Source of the DNA: Kangiella sp. HZ709
GTDB lineage: Bacteria; Pseudomonadota; Gammaproteobacteria; Enterobacterales; Kangiellaceae
Direction of reading: 5' to 3'
Length of the DNA: 64,000 nucleotides
Assembly: GCF_009674675.1 (NCBI RefSeq)
Contig: NZ_WKJC01000001.1
Span: 813,031 to 877,030, forward strand
The translations under genes and the position numbers were made by a program. Below are positions 36,374-46,286 of the stretch, in pieces (the stretch's first letter is position 1; each line of letters opens with the position of its first letter). The notes under the pieces were generated by a model. The model ran no database searches, was not told the DNA's origin, and saw only the letters and a program-made list of their open reading frames with translations.

Positions 36374-36405
36374 AAAAAGCCCAGCATCAGCTGGGCTTTT
36401 TTCTT
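36374..36405. terminator. Strong bidirectional intrinsic terminator
   Basis: AAAGCCCAGC and GCTGGGCTTT form a 10-bp stem with loop ATCA, with T-runs on both strands. It separates fklB from the convergent lipoprotein gene. Confidence 0.88.
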
Positions 36406-36414
36406 ATTTACAAA

Positions 36415-38367
36415 CTATTGATTATCTATAATAGTTTCTTCGATCTCATCCTCAACTGACTCAATAACTTCACTTTCAATTTCGATCACATCGATATCTT
36501 CCAGCTCTTCTAGAGCTTCGATGGCATTTTGTTGCGTCTCATATTGACGATAAGCTTGTAACTCAGCTCGCTTTACATAATCTTGGTAGGCCGGAATAGC
36601 TACCGCAGCTAAAATACCGGTAACTGCCACAGCCTGCATAGTGCCCGCTGCATGAAAAATATCCAAAGGACCTTGCTCAAAGGTAATTTCTACAGCGAAC
36701 TGGTTTTCTGTAGAATCCACTTGCATCCCCATGGTGCCTTGCTCTGCAAATGCTAGCTTTTCTGCACTAGGAATAGCCATAACATCAATATCTGCATTAA
36801 CTAATTCAGAAGCAAACAAAAGCAACTCCACATAGGTATGATAAGCACTTCTCGATAAGCCATCAAAAGTACCGCTAGCTGCAAATAAGGCATTCTCGAT
36901 ATTTTGACCTTGATTTATCGCAACCCAAGTCGCTAAATCGATATCAGCTCCCTTTTCGATACGCTCCATTAAAGGCTGCGGTATTGAAGCAAGCAATAAA
37001 TGTCCATCTTCTTCGATCCAAAACATATGACTGCTAAGCTGACTTAACATCCCTAAAACTTCACCAGCAGATGGACTGCTTAAAGCCGATAAACCTGTAG
37101 CGCCAGCTACTTGAAAGGTTAGATGGTGAATATCAGTTCCTTTAAAAGAGCGAGTCTTATAATCACCATGACCAGACTGCTTTAATTTTTCAATCAGCAG
37201 ATTCAATCCAGCTTTATCATTCAACCGAACTGCAAAGAAGCTACCCACTGTATCTTTAAAAATAGTCATTTCAGGACCAAGAACAGATGCTAATTGTTTG
37301 AAATCGATACCTAAAGCTTCTTGAGTCTCTTTATTAATGTCTTCCAAAGCTTTTTCAGCTTCATTTGGCTCTATACGACGAATAATTTGCTCTAACTGCT
37401 CATACGTTGGCAATGACAACAAAGCAAATGCTGAGGGTTCACCTACAGTTTTTAGTTGAAGCTTATTTTCAACTTTTGGCAAAAACTGTCTTACGCCAAC
37501 ATGCGGCATATCTACAGCAAAACGCATTCTTGCTTTGCTGTTAGCTGTACCGTAACCAAGCGCCACAGCGTTTACTTCACCCAAGCCTAACTCTTGCAGT
37601 TGAGCCATTTCATAAGGAGGCATCATCATTTCTGCCATTGGCATCACGTCTTTACCATTGACCCAAGCAAATAAGCCTTGACCACTTGTATCAACTTGAT
37701 TTTGAAGTTCTTGCATTGCCTTAGGCTGGCCTGGTTTAAGCTGATCAGCAACCGCCTTTAAAGTTGTCATATCAAACATGCCAAACATCAATCTAAACTG
37801 ACCATTAGCCTGATTAAATTGATAATGAGCACTACCGCCCTGAATAGACAGCTCGCCTTCACCTTGCTGATTAATTGGCGCAAGCTCCTGAATCATTGGC
37901 AAGCCCTGCAATACTTGCTGGAATTGTTTAGCAAAAGCATCCGTTGATTCAAAGTCAAACTTAGAAGCTATCATTAATACTGGCATCACTTGACCGGGCC
38001 TTTCTTGTAAAACAGCGATCTCTAACGGCGAGGTCTGGTGCTTTAAAAATAACTCTAATGCCGCTTTATTTGGAATTTGTGCTGAGTCGATAAAAGTGCG
38101 AAACAAGCCATTTCTAACAGCAGCAACCTGTAGGTTGTGGCCTTTGTTGGACTGAGCATATTCAAAACCATTTGCTTGTCCTGAAAAGAAAAACCATGGA
38201 TTTGGAATGCGAATATAACCTAAAGCATTTTCTGGTAAGTTATTTTGCAACCAACCGGCAGTAACTAATGTCTCTTTACTAACCTTTGCTGAAGGCTTAG
38301 CATCGTCTTTTGAGCAAGATATAAGAATCAAACTCAGCAAGCATGTGAAGGTGATTTTTTTGAACAT
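36415..38367 (-). CDS. Large lipoprotein with an internal pilin-like helix and acidic tail
   Basis: Protein of 650 residues. The signal sequence ends in a lipobox (LILISCSKD), so it should be membrane-anchored through Cys. The bulk (about 40-575) is an alpha/beta domain of unknown family, with phrases such as ALGYIRIPNPWFFFSG and LATWVAINQGQNIENALFA. Near residue 580 is TGILAAVAIPAYQDYVKRAE, nearly identical to the hydrophobic helix of type IV pilins but lacking the prepilin cleavage motif. A tail of about 40 residues extremely rich in Glu/Asp follows. The function is unknown. Confidence 0.82.
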   Translation of the reverse strand: MFKKITFTCLLSLILISCSKDDAKPSAKVSKETLVTAGWLQNNLPENALGYIRIPNPWFFFSGQANGFEYAQSNKGHNLQVAAVRNGLFRTFIDSAQIPNKAALELFLKHQTSPLEIAVLQERPGQVMPVLMIASKFDFESTDAFAKQFQQVLQGLPMIQELAPINQQGEGELSIQGGSAHYQFNQANGQFRLMFGMFDMTTLKAVADQLKPGQPKAMQELQNQVDTSGQGLFAWVNGKDVMPMAEMMMPPYEMAQLQELGLGEVNAVALGYGTANSKARMRFAVDMPHVGVRQFLPKVENKLQLKTVGEPSAFALLSLPTYEQLEQIIRRIEPNEAEKALEDINKETQEALGIDFKQLASVLGPEMTIFKDTVGSFFAVRLNDKAGLNLLIEKLKQSGHGDYKTRSFKGTDIHHLTFQVAGATGLSALSSPSAGEVLGMLSQLSSHMFWIEEDGHLLLASIPQPLMERIEKGADIDLATWVAINQGQNIENALFAASGTFDGLSRSAYHTYVELLLFASELVNADIDVMAIPSAEKLAFAEQGTMGMQVDSTENQFAVEITFEQGPLDIFHAAGTMQAVAVTGILAAVAIPAYQDYVKRAELQAYRQYETQQNAIEALEELEDIDVIEIESEVIESVEDEIEETIIDNQ

Positions 38368-38479
38368 AGATATTCTTGAATTGGGATTTGTGAAAGGATT
38401 GTAACCAAGATTGACGTTAAATTGAACTTCATTGCATAAGATGTAACTAACTTAATAATAAAGTTCACAGAAAATACAT

Positions 38480-39322
38480 ATGAAACCTATTCGAATTGCT
38501 TTTTTACTAGTCAGCATTATGTTGCTTCAATCTTGCGGCCTGAAATTTTGGTACAACAGACTGGATTGGGTGGTCAGCTGGCAAGCTGATGATTATGTTG
38601 AATTAAGCAGTGAACAAGAGGATCGACTCGAAGCCTTAGTAAGAGAAAAGTTGCAATGGCACCGGACTACCCAGCTGCCGAGATATGTCACTTTAATCAA
38701 GCAGCTAGAATCAGAAATCGGTACAGAAAAAATAGCCGAAAACTATGACTATTATCAATCCACTTTAATAGACTTCTATCGAACCGCCGCCAAAGAGTTA
38801 GTTCCTGAAGTAGTCGCTCAAATGTCTGACTTAGATGATGAGCAAGTTCAAGAGCTCATGCAAAATATCAATGATACCGCAAATAAGCGCCTACAAAAAT
38901 ATAAAAAAACAAAGCCAGCAAAACGTACAAAGAACAGCCGAGAGAGCGTTACCGACGGCGTTGAAGAATGGACAGGTCGTTTATCCAAAAACCAAAAAGC
39001 ACTAATTAAGCAGTGGATCACTGAAATGCAGTCCACCAGTGAATTACGTTTTAATTACGGTAACCAATGGCGGGTCGCTATGGATTATGCTTTAGCTGAG
39101 CGTAAGACTTCGGAAGGCCAAAAAAAAATGATACAGCTAATGTTAAACCCAGGTGAGTTGCAAAGCCCAGAATTGCAAAGTCGATATGCATACAACAAAG
39201 AATTAGAGAAAAGCTATATTTTACAACTGCATCAAAGCATGACCAAAAAGCAAAAAAAGAAGCTATTAAGAAAATTAAAAAGCTATCGTGAAGATTTTCA
39301 GGATTTAATCGAAGATGATTAA
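38480..39322 (+). CDS. DUF6279-like lipoprotein
   Basis: Protein of 280 residues with a signal peptide and lipobox (LLQSCGLKFWYNRLDWVV). The first mature segment (KFWYNRLDW ... WQADDYVELSSEQEDRLEAL) is the wording of DUF6279 lipoproteins. The rest is helical and highly charged, with a Lys-rich C-terminus (MTKKQKKKLLRKLKSY). The function of the family is unknown. Monocistronic, with a weak hairpin downstream. Confidence 0.82.
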   Translation: MKPIRIAFLLVSIMLLQSCGLKFWYNRLDWVVSWQADDYVELSSEQEDRLEALVREKLQWHRTTQLPRYVTLIKQLESEIGTEKIAENYDYYQSTLIDFYRTAAKELVPEVVAQMSDLDDEQVQELMQNINDTANKRLQKYKKTKPAKRTKNSRESVTDGVEEWTGRLSKNQKALIKQWITEMQSTSELRFNYGNQWRVAMDYALAERKTSEGQKKMIQLMLNPGELQSPELQSRYAYNKELEKSYILQLHQSMTKKQKKKLLRKLKSYREDFQDLIEDD

Positions 39323-39358
39323 TAGAGCTTTAGCAGCCTTGTGCTAAGCATTCTTATA

Positions 39359-40270
39359 TTAAGCGACCTTTATAGGAATTCTAGAGTCACTAAACCGCTC
39401 TATGTATTGACAGCGTTGGCATAGCTTCTCAACCAACTCCTTATTCTTAAAGCCCCTTAATATTGCCTGCGCTCGACTGGAAGCCAATATCTCTTTTATG
39501 GGCTGCTGAGTAGCATTACCAATTGGAATGGCGGCCTCTTTATCAAGGCAACATGGAACGACCGTACCATCTGCCAATATGCCAAAATGGGAAGAGAGAC
39601 CATAACAAGTACCTTTAGTTCCTAACATAGGCAAATCCAAACTAGGCCAAATAAACTCCGTGTCAAAATGAAGATAAAGCCTGTCTTGAATCTTAATACT
39701 TTTTTTCTTACGAACGTCTATTTCTGATGGTGGTTCAAAATTAAATTGCTCGCAAATTTGAGCTAGCATTTGAGTATTCTGAGTTTGACTACCCATAGGA
39801 TCATTAAGGTTCCATAGACGATAGTTCAAATATAGTTCAGGGCGTTTTTCTAACGCCAATCTTGTGAAGTTAAAAATCCGAGTCAAATACTTCTCTGGAT
39901 TCTTATCGGGAAAGTTGTCAAAAAAACTGTGCAATGAAAAATTTATTTGATAAAAACGCGGATGTAACAAAAGCTCAAACTTTTCAGGTTTAAGTAATAC
40001 ACCATTAGTCACTAAGAAGATGTTTAAATCATATTCGTCACAAATATCAATCATTTCCTTGAGTTTAGGGTGCACCAGAGGATCGCCCATTAAGTGCAGG
40101 CAAACCAGCTCGGTCATTGGTGCAATTTGCTTCACTAGATCTCGAAACAAATCGAGCGACATCATTTTATTATCACGTTCAACAGGCGGACAGAAACTGC
40201 ATTGCAGGTTGCAAATGTTGCTTATTTCAATATGAATTTTATGGAAACGCTTTCGCTGCTTTCTAGTCAA
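39359..40270 (-). CDS. Radical SAM / SPASM domain protein
   Basis: Protein of 303 residues. The radical-SAM cluster motif is CNLQCSFC (CxxxCxxC, about residues 18-25). The SPASM part has CYGLSSHFGILADGTVVPCC and a final KLCQRCQY, giving Cys for one or two auxiliary Fe-S clusters. SPASM enzymes modify peptides or mature other proteins. No precursor peptide is evident beside it, so the substrate is unknown. The only workable start is TTG at 40270. It lies 36 bp downstream of recQ on the same strand. Confidence 0.85.
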   Translation of the reverse strand: MTRKQRKRFHKIHIEISNICNLQCSFCPPVERDNKMMSLDLFRDLVKQIAPMTELVCLHLMGDPLVHPKLKEMIDICDEYDLNIFLVTNGVLLKPEKFELLLHPRFYQINFSLHSFFDNFPDKNPEKYLTRIFNFTRLALEKRPELYLNYRLWNLNDPMGSQTQNTQMLAQICEQFNFEPPSEIDVRKKKSIKIQDRLYLHFDTEFIWPSLDLPMLGTKGTCYGLSSHFGILADGTVVPCCLDKEAAIPIGNATQQPIKEILASSRAQAILRGFKNKELVEKLCQRCQYIERFSDSRIPIKVA

Positions 40271-40306
40271 AAGATTGTCTCTAGCAGTTTTGCTAAATTA
40301 TGATAA

Positions 40307-42421
40307 TTAGATGGCATTAATAACACATTTTAACTCGCCATAACTGTATTGCCCATTAAATTCCTCAAATAATGGTTTTAATGAGGAATCTGAGCCGATA
40401 TCTAAGAAATTTGCGGTTTGAATAATTTCCTCAATATCCTCCGAGCTTATAGTCAAAACTTGCTCATACTCTAATAATCCAGCGGCGATAGCTTGTGCAA
40501 AGTGGCTATATATTGAAGACTTGGTTAAGCCTCGCTTTTCTGCGATTTCATCAGCATTTAATTCTTGAAGCAACAACTCTAAAGTATCATTAACGGTATC
40601 CGATAATTGGTTATTTAAAATACCTGGCCTAGGATGTTCATTGATTACCGATAGAAAGACTCCTCCATAGCGCTTAAGCTTGCTCTCACCTACTCCAGAA
40701 ATAAATTGAAACTCCTTTGTAGTTGAAGGTCTATCAGCAATCATTTGCTCTAACGTTGAATCATGAAAAATCATATAAGGGGGTATTTCTTGCTCCTCTG
40801 CTAACTGCTTACGTAATAGCTTCAATGCTTCAAATAATGGTTCGTCACTGCTTCTGATTTTTTTATTTATTTTATTTTTACTGGCTGCTTTAGTAGGAGC
40901 AATATACTTTCGCGCAAAAAACACTTCCAAGCCTTTTAGTAACGGTCGAGATTTTTCTGTCAATTCCAAAGCTCCGAAGCGCTCAACATTGGTGTAGAGA
41001 TAATTTTGAGCAATTAGCTGCCGATAAATGCTACGCCACTCTGCGCTGGTTAAGTTAGCACCAATTCCCCAGGTACTAACTTTGTCATGCTGGTTTTTCT
41101 CTATTCGGTCGTCAATTTTACCAAGCAACACCTTGCTTAAATAGTCCACACCAAAACTTTGGCCTGTTCTATACACTGTGGATAGTGCTTTTTGTGCATC
41201 AACCGTAGCATCCCAAGTTTCAGGTGGATTGAGACAATTGTCACAATGACCGCAAGGTTCCGCTAATTCTTCAGCAAAATATTTCAACAAAGTTTGACGA
41301 CGGCAAGTCACCAACTCACATAGACCTAACATGGCGTTCAATTTGTGTTGTGTGATGCGCTTATAATCTTCATTACCACTACTTTGTTGCATCATTTGAC
41401 TCAAGGTAATGACGTCTTGCAGTCCATAATTCATCCAGGCGTTTGAGGGCCGACCATCTCTTCCTGCACGGCCTGTTTCTTGATAATAAGATTCTATATT
41501 TTTGGGTAAATTCAAATGCGCAACAAACCGAACATCAGGTTTATCAATCCCCATACCAAAAGCAATGGTCGCCACTATAATAACTCCACTTTCTTGTAAA
41601 AATCGCTTTTGATTATGCTGCCGAAGCTGATGACTTAAACCTGCATGATAGGGCAATGCCTTAAACCCTTGATCAGACAAGTGCTCCGCCACCGACTCTA
41701 CTTTCTTACGCGATAGGCAATAGACTATTCCTGAATCTTTAGCATGATTGGCTTTTATAAAATTGACTAACCGGGCACGATCATTGGTGGCTTCCTCGAT
41801 GGTATAGTGGATATTCTTTCGATCAAAACTATCAATATATACTTTTGAATCTTCTAACCCTAATAACGAAACCATTTCGTCGCGTGTACGTTGATCGGCT
41901 GTTGCCGTTAATGCAATCCTAGGTACAGTATCAAAGCGCTCCGATAAGATTGAAAGTTTTTGATACTCTGGTCTGAAATCATGCCCCCATTGCGAAACGC
42001 AGTGAGCTTCATCAATCGCAAATAAAGATATATTGGCTTGAGATAATAGCTGAAGCGTGCTTTCGTTCAACAATCGTTCCGGTGCGATGTATAAAAGCTC
42101 AATATCATTATTGAGTAACTGCTGTTCAACTAGTCTCTGCTCATCATGGTTCATGCTAGAGTTTAAAAAAGCAGCTTTGATTCCTAGCTGCTCCAAAGCA
42201 TCCACTTGATCTTGCATTAAAGCAATTAATGGCGATACCACTACCCCGGTGCCAAATCTTAAAATCGCAGGTATTTGATAGCATAAAGACTTACCACCGC
42301 CAGTAGGCATCAGCACTAAAGCATTTTTCCCAGACAGCAAGTCATCAATAATAGCTAGTTGATTATGCCTAAACTCGGCATAACCAAAAGTATCTTGTAG
42401 TAGCTCTATTGCTGGTTGCAT
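40307..42421 (-). CDS. recQ: ATP-dependent DNA helicase RecQ
   Basis: Protein of 704 residues. Walker A is MPTGGGKSLCYQ; the DEAH box is AIDEAHCVSQWGHDFRPEY. The helicase C domain has GRAGRDGRP. The RecQ-Ct zinc site is CRRQTLLKYFAEELAEPCGH followed by CDNC. The HRDC domain is at about 520-600. A further C-terminal helical segment of about 90 residues with an HTH look (IAEKRGLTKSSIYSHFAQAI) makes it longer than E. coli RecQ. RecQ unwinds DNA 3'-5' in RecF-pathway recombination and fork repair. Confidence 0.95.
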   Translation of the reverse strand: MQPAIELLQDTFGYAEFRHNQLAIIDDLLSGKNALVLMPTGGGKSLCYQIPAILRFGTGVVVSPLIALMQDQVDALEQLGIKAAFLNSSMNHDEQRLVEQQLLNNDIELLYIAPERLLNESTLQLLSQANISLFAIDEAHCVSQWGHDFRPEYQKLSILSERFDTVPRIALTATADQRTRDEMVSLLGLEDSKVYIDSFDRKNIHYTIEEATNDRARLVNFIKANHAKDSGIVYCLSRKKVESVAEHLSDQGFKALPYHAGLSHQLRQHNQKRFLQESGVIIVATIAFGMGIDKPDVRFVAHLNLPKNIESYYQETGRAGRDGRPSNAWMNYGLQDVITLSQMMQQSSGNEDYKRITQHKLNAMLGLCELVTCRRQTLLKYFAEELAEPCGHCDNCLNPPETWDATVDAQKALSTVYRTGQSFGVDYLSKVLLGKIDDRIEKNQHDKVSTWGIGANLTSAEWRSIYRQLIAQNYLYTNVERFGALELTEKSRPLLKGLEVFFARKYIAPTKAASKNKINKKIRSSDEPLFEALKLLRKQLAEEQEIPPYMIFHDSTLEQMIADRPSTTKEFQFISGVGESKLKRYGGVFLSVINEHPRPGILNNQLSDTVNDTLELLLQELNADEIAEKRGLTKSSIYSHFAQAIAAGLLEYEQVLTISSEDIEEIIQTANFLDIGSDSSLKPLFEEFNGQYSYGELKCVINAI

Positions 42422-42617
42422 AGTTCCTGTTGTTTTGAATCTATTGTTGAGTAAATCGATTTGATGGTGAGACTTTATGCTATAACCAGCTTAATGTCAT
42501 CTTGATTACAGCGAATAACGAAATAACTGAGGCCCACATAAGAACAAGCACATTATTCCTAGCATCAATTAAAAGCTATGATAAAATTGCATAAAATGTC
42601 ATTTACAACGAAGACCT

Positions 42618-43175
42618 ATGGCTGGCTCACTTCAAGATCAATTGCTTAAAAAAGGCCTTGTTAATAAAAACAAAGCAAAAAAAATACAACGCGAGCAACA
42701 ACACCAGAAACGCATCAGTAATAAACATAAAACTGAACTAGTCGATGAAGCAAAAGTTGCAGCTCAGCAAGCCATAAAAGAAAAGGCCAAATTAGATAAA
42801 AAGCTCAACCAACAGCAGAAAGAAAAAGCTGAAGCCATTGCTATAGCTGCTCAAATAAAGCAGCTAATCAACAATAACAGTATCGAGATAGACTCCAAGG
42901 ATATTGCTTTTGTATTCAACCACCATGCTAAGTCACGGACCTTGGTGGTTTCAAAACTACAAGAACAACAAATCAAGCAAGGTCGATTAGTTATCGTTCA
43001 ATCAATAGATACTAAAAACCCTGATAATTATCATTTAGTTGCAAGCCCAGTAGCGGATAAGATTGCTACTCGCGATGCCAAATACATTGCATACCAAGCT
43101 GACTTGCAAGCATTAGAACAAGATGAAGAAGACCCTTACGCCGACTATCAGATCCCTGACGATTTAATGTGGTAA
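42618..43175 (+). CDS. DUF2058-family (YaiL-like) protein
   Basis: Protein of 185 residues that begins LQDQLLKKGLVNKNKAKKIQ, the DUF2058/YaiL hallmark. A long Lys/Gln-rich coiled helix (to about 75) and a compact C-terminal domain ending in YADYQIPDDLMW follow. Family members are annotated as nucleoprotein or polynucleotide-associated enzyme regulators, without firm biochemical role. Divergent from recQ with about 200 bp between. Confidence 0.88.
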   Translation: MAGSLQDQLLKKGLVNKNKAKKIQREQQHQKRISNKHKTELVDEAKVAAQQAIKEKAKLDKKLNQQQKEKAEAIAIAAQIKQLINNNSIEIDSKDIAFVFNHHAKSRTLVVSKLQEQQIKQGRLVIVQSIDTKNPDNYHLVASPVADKIATRDAKYIAYQADLQALEQDEEDPYADYQIPDDLMW

Positions 43176-43204
43176 AGCTGTACTAATACCTACTCTACTA
43201 GTTA

Positions 43205-43693
43205 TTAAATCTTTTGCTTTTGCAGCGTTTTATGGATTGCATTTACTTTCATTAAAGCGGCTGAGCCATAATACCGAGTTAGCTCATAGGTGAATATTCC
43301 AGCCATAACCGTGGGGTCGGTTTTAACTAATTCTTCGGCCTCTTCAATAGTTTTTACATTAAAGATGAATAAACCTCGCTTTGGTTTATTGCCAGCTAGA
43401 GGTCCTGCCAAAACCAGTTTACCTTGCTCTGCTAACCTTCCCATATTGTCAAAGTGGCCTTTAAATAATTTTGCTCTTCGCTCTTTATCAGTGATTTTCG
43501 AGTCTTCAGGCCCGGTATTTAAAACGACCATAACATAAGACTTCATACCGTAATCATCGGCACCTAACTCTTTTGCCAATTCAGCATTGTAGCTAACATT
43601 AATAGCTTGAGCTTTTTGGGAAGGCTGACCAGCCTGACAGGCGATAGCGCTAAAAAGGAAAGTCGATAAAAAAATAAGTTTAAATAGTTTCAT
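43205..43693 (-). CDS. YciI-like lipoprotein
   Basis: Protein of 162 residues. The signal sequence has a possible lipobox (FSAIACQAG) and is followed by a YciI-type ferredoxin-like fold (YVMVVLNTGPED, HFDNMGRLAEQGKLVLAGPL, EAEELVKTDPTVMAGIFTYE). YciI relatives are small putative dehydratases or transferases; an exported version is unusual but seen in marine bacteria. AGGGG precedes the ATG. Confidence 0.82.
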   Translation of the reverse strand: MKLFKLIFLSTFLFSAIACQAGQPSQKAQAINVSYNAELAKELGADDYGMKSYVMVVLNTGPEDSKITDKERRAKLFKGHFDNMGRLAEQGKLVLAGPLAGNKPKRGLFIFNVKTIEEAEELVKTDPTVMAGIFTYELTRYYGSAALMKVNAIHKTLQKQKI

Positions 43694-43796
43694 AAGAATT
43701 ACCCCTAGTTTTTCATTAGTTTAGTTCTAGCGGAGATGATAGGCAATGAATTCGATAAAGATATGACAGAAACTTAATAGGATTGCAGGCATAATA

Positions 43797-43818
43797 AAAG
43801 GCAGCCGTAGCTGCCTTT
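43797..43818 (-). terminator. Intrinsic terminator after the DUF4785 gene
   Basis: AAAGGCAGC and GCTGCCTTT form a 9-bp stem with a 4-base loop; on the minus strand a short T-run follows. It closes the two-gene operon 43835-45959. Confidence 0.75.
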
Positions 43819-43834
43819 ATACTATAAAAAAACT

Positions 43835-45097
43835 TTATTTAGCTTCTAGTAAAGCCATTTGTTTTTGATCTCGCAGTTGAATATTTCTTATCGCAAACGG
43901 AGCTTTAAGTCCCGTCGCAGAAAGAATTTTTTGATCGAACTGCATGTTAATAACCCCCATACCAGGAGTTAAATCGCTAGCAGCATGAGTAACCATGACA
44001 GGAACTAACTTGCCATAGGAATTAGTGCCATATAAAACGCCTCTAACTTCATAACGACCCAGACGCTTAACGTTCACCGGAATAGCCGTCGAAAGGTTAT
44101 CTCCTCTAACAGTAACCAATGGCTGCATCTTTGACAGGTTTGCCGTTTTATCAGCGAAAGAAAATGCTACCTTTGCAATACGCTTTACCATTTGACCATC
44201 AACCATTGCCTCAGCTTCAGTCTCTAATGTCCATAAGGCACCCGGTACGCGACTAGCATTCATGTTGAGTGGCAATTGCATCTGACCAGATTTATTCGCC
44301 AATACCTTAAACTTCTCGCCAGTCGGAGAAATCAAACGTGATTGCAAAGCATTAAAAGGAAGTTTCTTTCCATCAAACCATAACGCTGATTTGATATTCA
44401 TCGAATGACCTTTTAAATAATTACTTTTATTAGCGGTTAAATGCAGTTCTAAATCACTGTTTTTTTCGAACACATTCACCAGATAACGATCGCCATCGGC
44501 GACCTGCTGCTGAGTTTGTAATTTAAAGGCACCCTTACCAACTTGCTCAGAAATTTTAAAACCCGTAGTTCCACGCTGAAAACCGACGCCCGTTTTAGTC
44601 ATCATTCGACTATCAACTAAAGTATCGAAGGCTGTACCCTTAGCAAACTTTTGATCAGAAACTACTAGGCTCAAATTTTGCGGCTCAATCGCATTGTTGT
44701 TATTAAAACCAGAAATACGCACTAAAGCGCCTGGAGCTGTGGTATTCAACTTTATACCTTGACGAAGTTGCTTACCGGTAACTTCCATTCGGTATTGACG
44801 ACTTTGACTGTGAGCTTGCTTTTCAGAAAAATCCATAGCCATTTTATTAGCGACAGGAAAACTGAAACTAACCGATTTATTTTGAAACGGTTTTTGCCTG
44901 AAGGTATCAATATCTTCAGGTTCAAAATCACGAATGCCCGGCTCAAATCTTGGTAAAGCAACAGCTCGTTCTACTGCACCAATTTTATTGAAAACCATTC
45001 TTTCTTCTAACTCTAATGATTGACGCTCAGTTGCAACTGCTGAGATAGCGAAGCTCGACGCTAGAGCCATACTTAACATTGAAAATTTAATATTCAT
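43835..45097 (-). CDS. DUF4785-like secreted protein
   Basis: Protein of 420 residues with a signal peptide (1-22, ISAVATE). The N-terminal part (about 45-210) has SFPVANKMAMDFSEKQAHSQ and NTTAPGALVRISGF. The C-terminal half looks like two Ig-like beta domains (KSNYLKGHSMNIKSALWFDG, YEVRGVLYGTNSYGKLVPVM), matching the DUF4785 pattern of gammaproteobacteria. Function unknown; probably periplasmic or exported. AAGGAG precedes the ATG. It lies 10 bp downstream of a lipase-like gene, forming an operon. Confidence 0.78.
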   Translation of the reverse strand: MNIKFSMLSMALASSFAISAVATERQSLELEERMVFNKIGAVERAVALPRFEPGIRDFEPEDIDTFRQKPFQNKSVSFSFPVANKMAMDFSEKQAHSQSRQYRMEVTGKQLRQGIKLNTTAPGALVRISGFNNNNAIEPQNLSLVVSDQKFAKGTAFDTLVDSRMMTKTGVGFQRGTTGFKISEQVGKGAFKLQTQQQVADGDRYLVNVFEKNSDLELHLTANKSNYLKGHSMNIKSALWFDGKKLPFNALQSRLISPTGEKFKVLANKSGQMQLPLNMNASRVPGALWTLETEAEAMVDGQMVKRIAKVAFSFADKTANLSKMQPLVTVRGDNLSTAIPVNVKRLGRYEVRGVLYGTNSYGKLVPVMVTHAASDLTPGMGVINMQFDQKILSATGLKAPFAIRNIQLRDQKQMALLEAK

Positions 45098-45107
45098 GAA
45101 TAGCTCC

Positions 45108-45959
45108 TTATATGCGATCGCGTAAGAAAACGTCTAAGTTAAAACACTTTCGACGGCTTTGTTGATGACTTAATGGTTCTCTGCCTCGAGTGCGCGACTT
45201 ATCTCTGAACCAAAGCGAACCTGCTGCCTCTTGCGAACTACAATTTAAGAAACCATCAGAACAATTGTCTAGCCAGTTTTGGGTAAACTCCAAACCAACT
45301 TGCTGAGCATAACCCCCACAATAGCTGTCTCCATCCCATATAGCTGACTCAACATCTGTTCCTACTACATTGACCATATTTTTTGGCAACGCAGGACGTC
45401 CAGTGGTACCAAACAACCAATTCTGATTGTAATAAGCCATCCAAGAAACTTGCTGCATTCTGACAGCGTTATTTTTAAATCCTAATAACCAACCTAAAGC
45501 AGATTCAAAAACATTGCCTTCTATCACTGCATCCGCTAACGGCGTACCAGCACTTGAAGGTGCTAAAGCAATAACTTCTTTAGTCTTGTTAATGATATTG
45601 GGGTAACGACTATCCCAAGTCGGGTTCGACATGATCCAACGAACGACATTGGCCCCATTTGAGTGAGTAATCAACGTCATTTGCGTAATGCCCTTGGCAT
45701 TTATAAAACTAGTTAATTGCTCGGCAAGACAACCGGATGCTCTTGAGTCCCACATGTACTGCTCAAAATCACAATTGATAACCGTGTAATTACTTGAGTT
45801 AGGTAAACCTGAGACAATAGAGTTGACGTTTTGACTGGTCCAATAATCATTTAATGCGTCAGTTGCGTTTCCTGTGCCATGAACAAATGCGACTCCTTCA
45901 TTGGCTTGTGCAGAAAATGCAATAGTAGCAAAAACGATTGCGATGAGTTTCTTAAACAT
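45108..45959 (-). CDS. Secreted alpha/beta-hydrolase (lipase-like)
   Basis: Protein of 283 residues with a signal peptide (MFKKLIAIVFATIAFSAQA). After FVHGTGNATDALNDYW, the HG oxyanion region, comes the nucleophile elbow THSNGAN, and a possible catalytic His in EPLSHQQ near the end. Six or more Cys in the second half suggest disulphides, fitting secretion. The ATG at 45959 is chosen over one four codons upstream because GGGGGTAG is then correctly spaced. Operonic with the DUF4785 gene, perhaps a secreted enzyme and its companion. Confidence 0.8.
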   Translation of the reverse strand: MFKKLIAIVFATIAFSAQANEGVAFVHGTGNATDALNDYWTSQNVNSIVSGLPNSSNYTVINCDFEQYMWDSRASGCLAEQLTSFINAKGITQMTLITHSNGANVVRWIMSNPTWDSRYPNIINKTKEVIALAPSSAGTPLADAVIEGNVFESALGWLLGFKNNAVRMQQVSWMAYYNQNWLFGTTGRPALPKNMVNVVGTDVESAIWDGDSYCGGYAQQVGLEFTQNWLDNCSDGFLNCSSQEAAGSLWFRDKSRTRGREPLSHQQSRRKCFNLDVFLRDRI

Positions 45960-46252
45960 AACTACCCCCATAGTTAATTGAAAAGATTGACTGCAATGTT
46001 TGCATTAGATTTTTTTTGCAAGACAGGTTATACCACTAGCCCATACGCTTGTAAAAAACATCCGTTTTAAACAAGCAAAGCAGCATAAATTTAAGTTTAA
46101 CTCATTGAAAATAGTTATTTTTTAATTCGGATAAACAAAAATCAAACAAGGAGGCAGAAAAACTCAATGATAAGAATAATTAATCCGGTGTATTTCACCT
46201 CAAAGTGTGACGCAGTTTGCATTTTGTTTTTAGAGATTAAAAGAAAGCGAAA

Positions 46253-46283
46253 AAAAAGCCCTGAAATATCAGGGCTTTAATAA
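46253..46283 (-). terminator. tRNA-Leu terminator
   Basis: On the minus strand AAAGCCCTGA-TATT-TCAGGGCTTT is followed by a run of eight T. It begins just after the tRNA 3' end. Confidence 0.88.
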
Positions 46284-46286
46284 AGA

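Noticed and set aside
46167-46280. 37-codon plus-strand frame with AAGGAGG upstream
   Set aside because: The Shine-Dalgarno-like sequence is 12 bases from the ATG and the 3' third is the tRNA-Leu terminator; no protein-like character. The rest of 45960-46286 shows nothing else.
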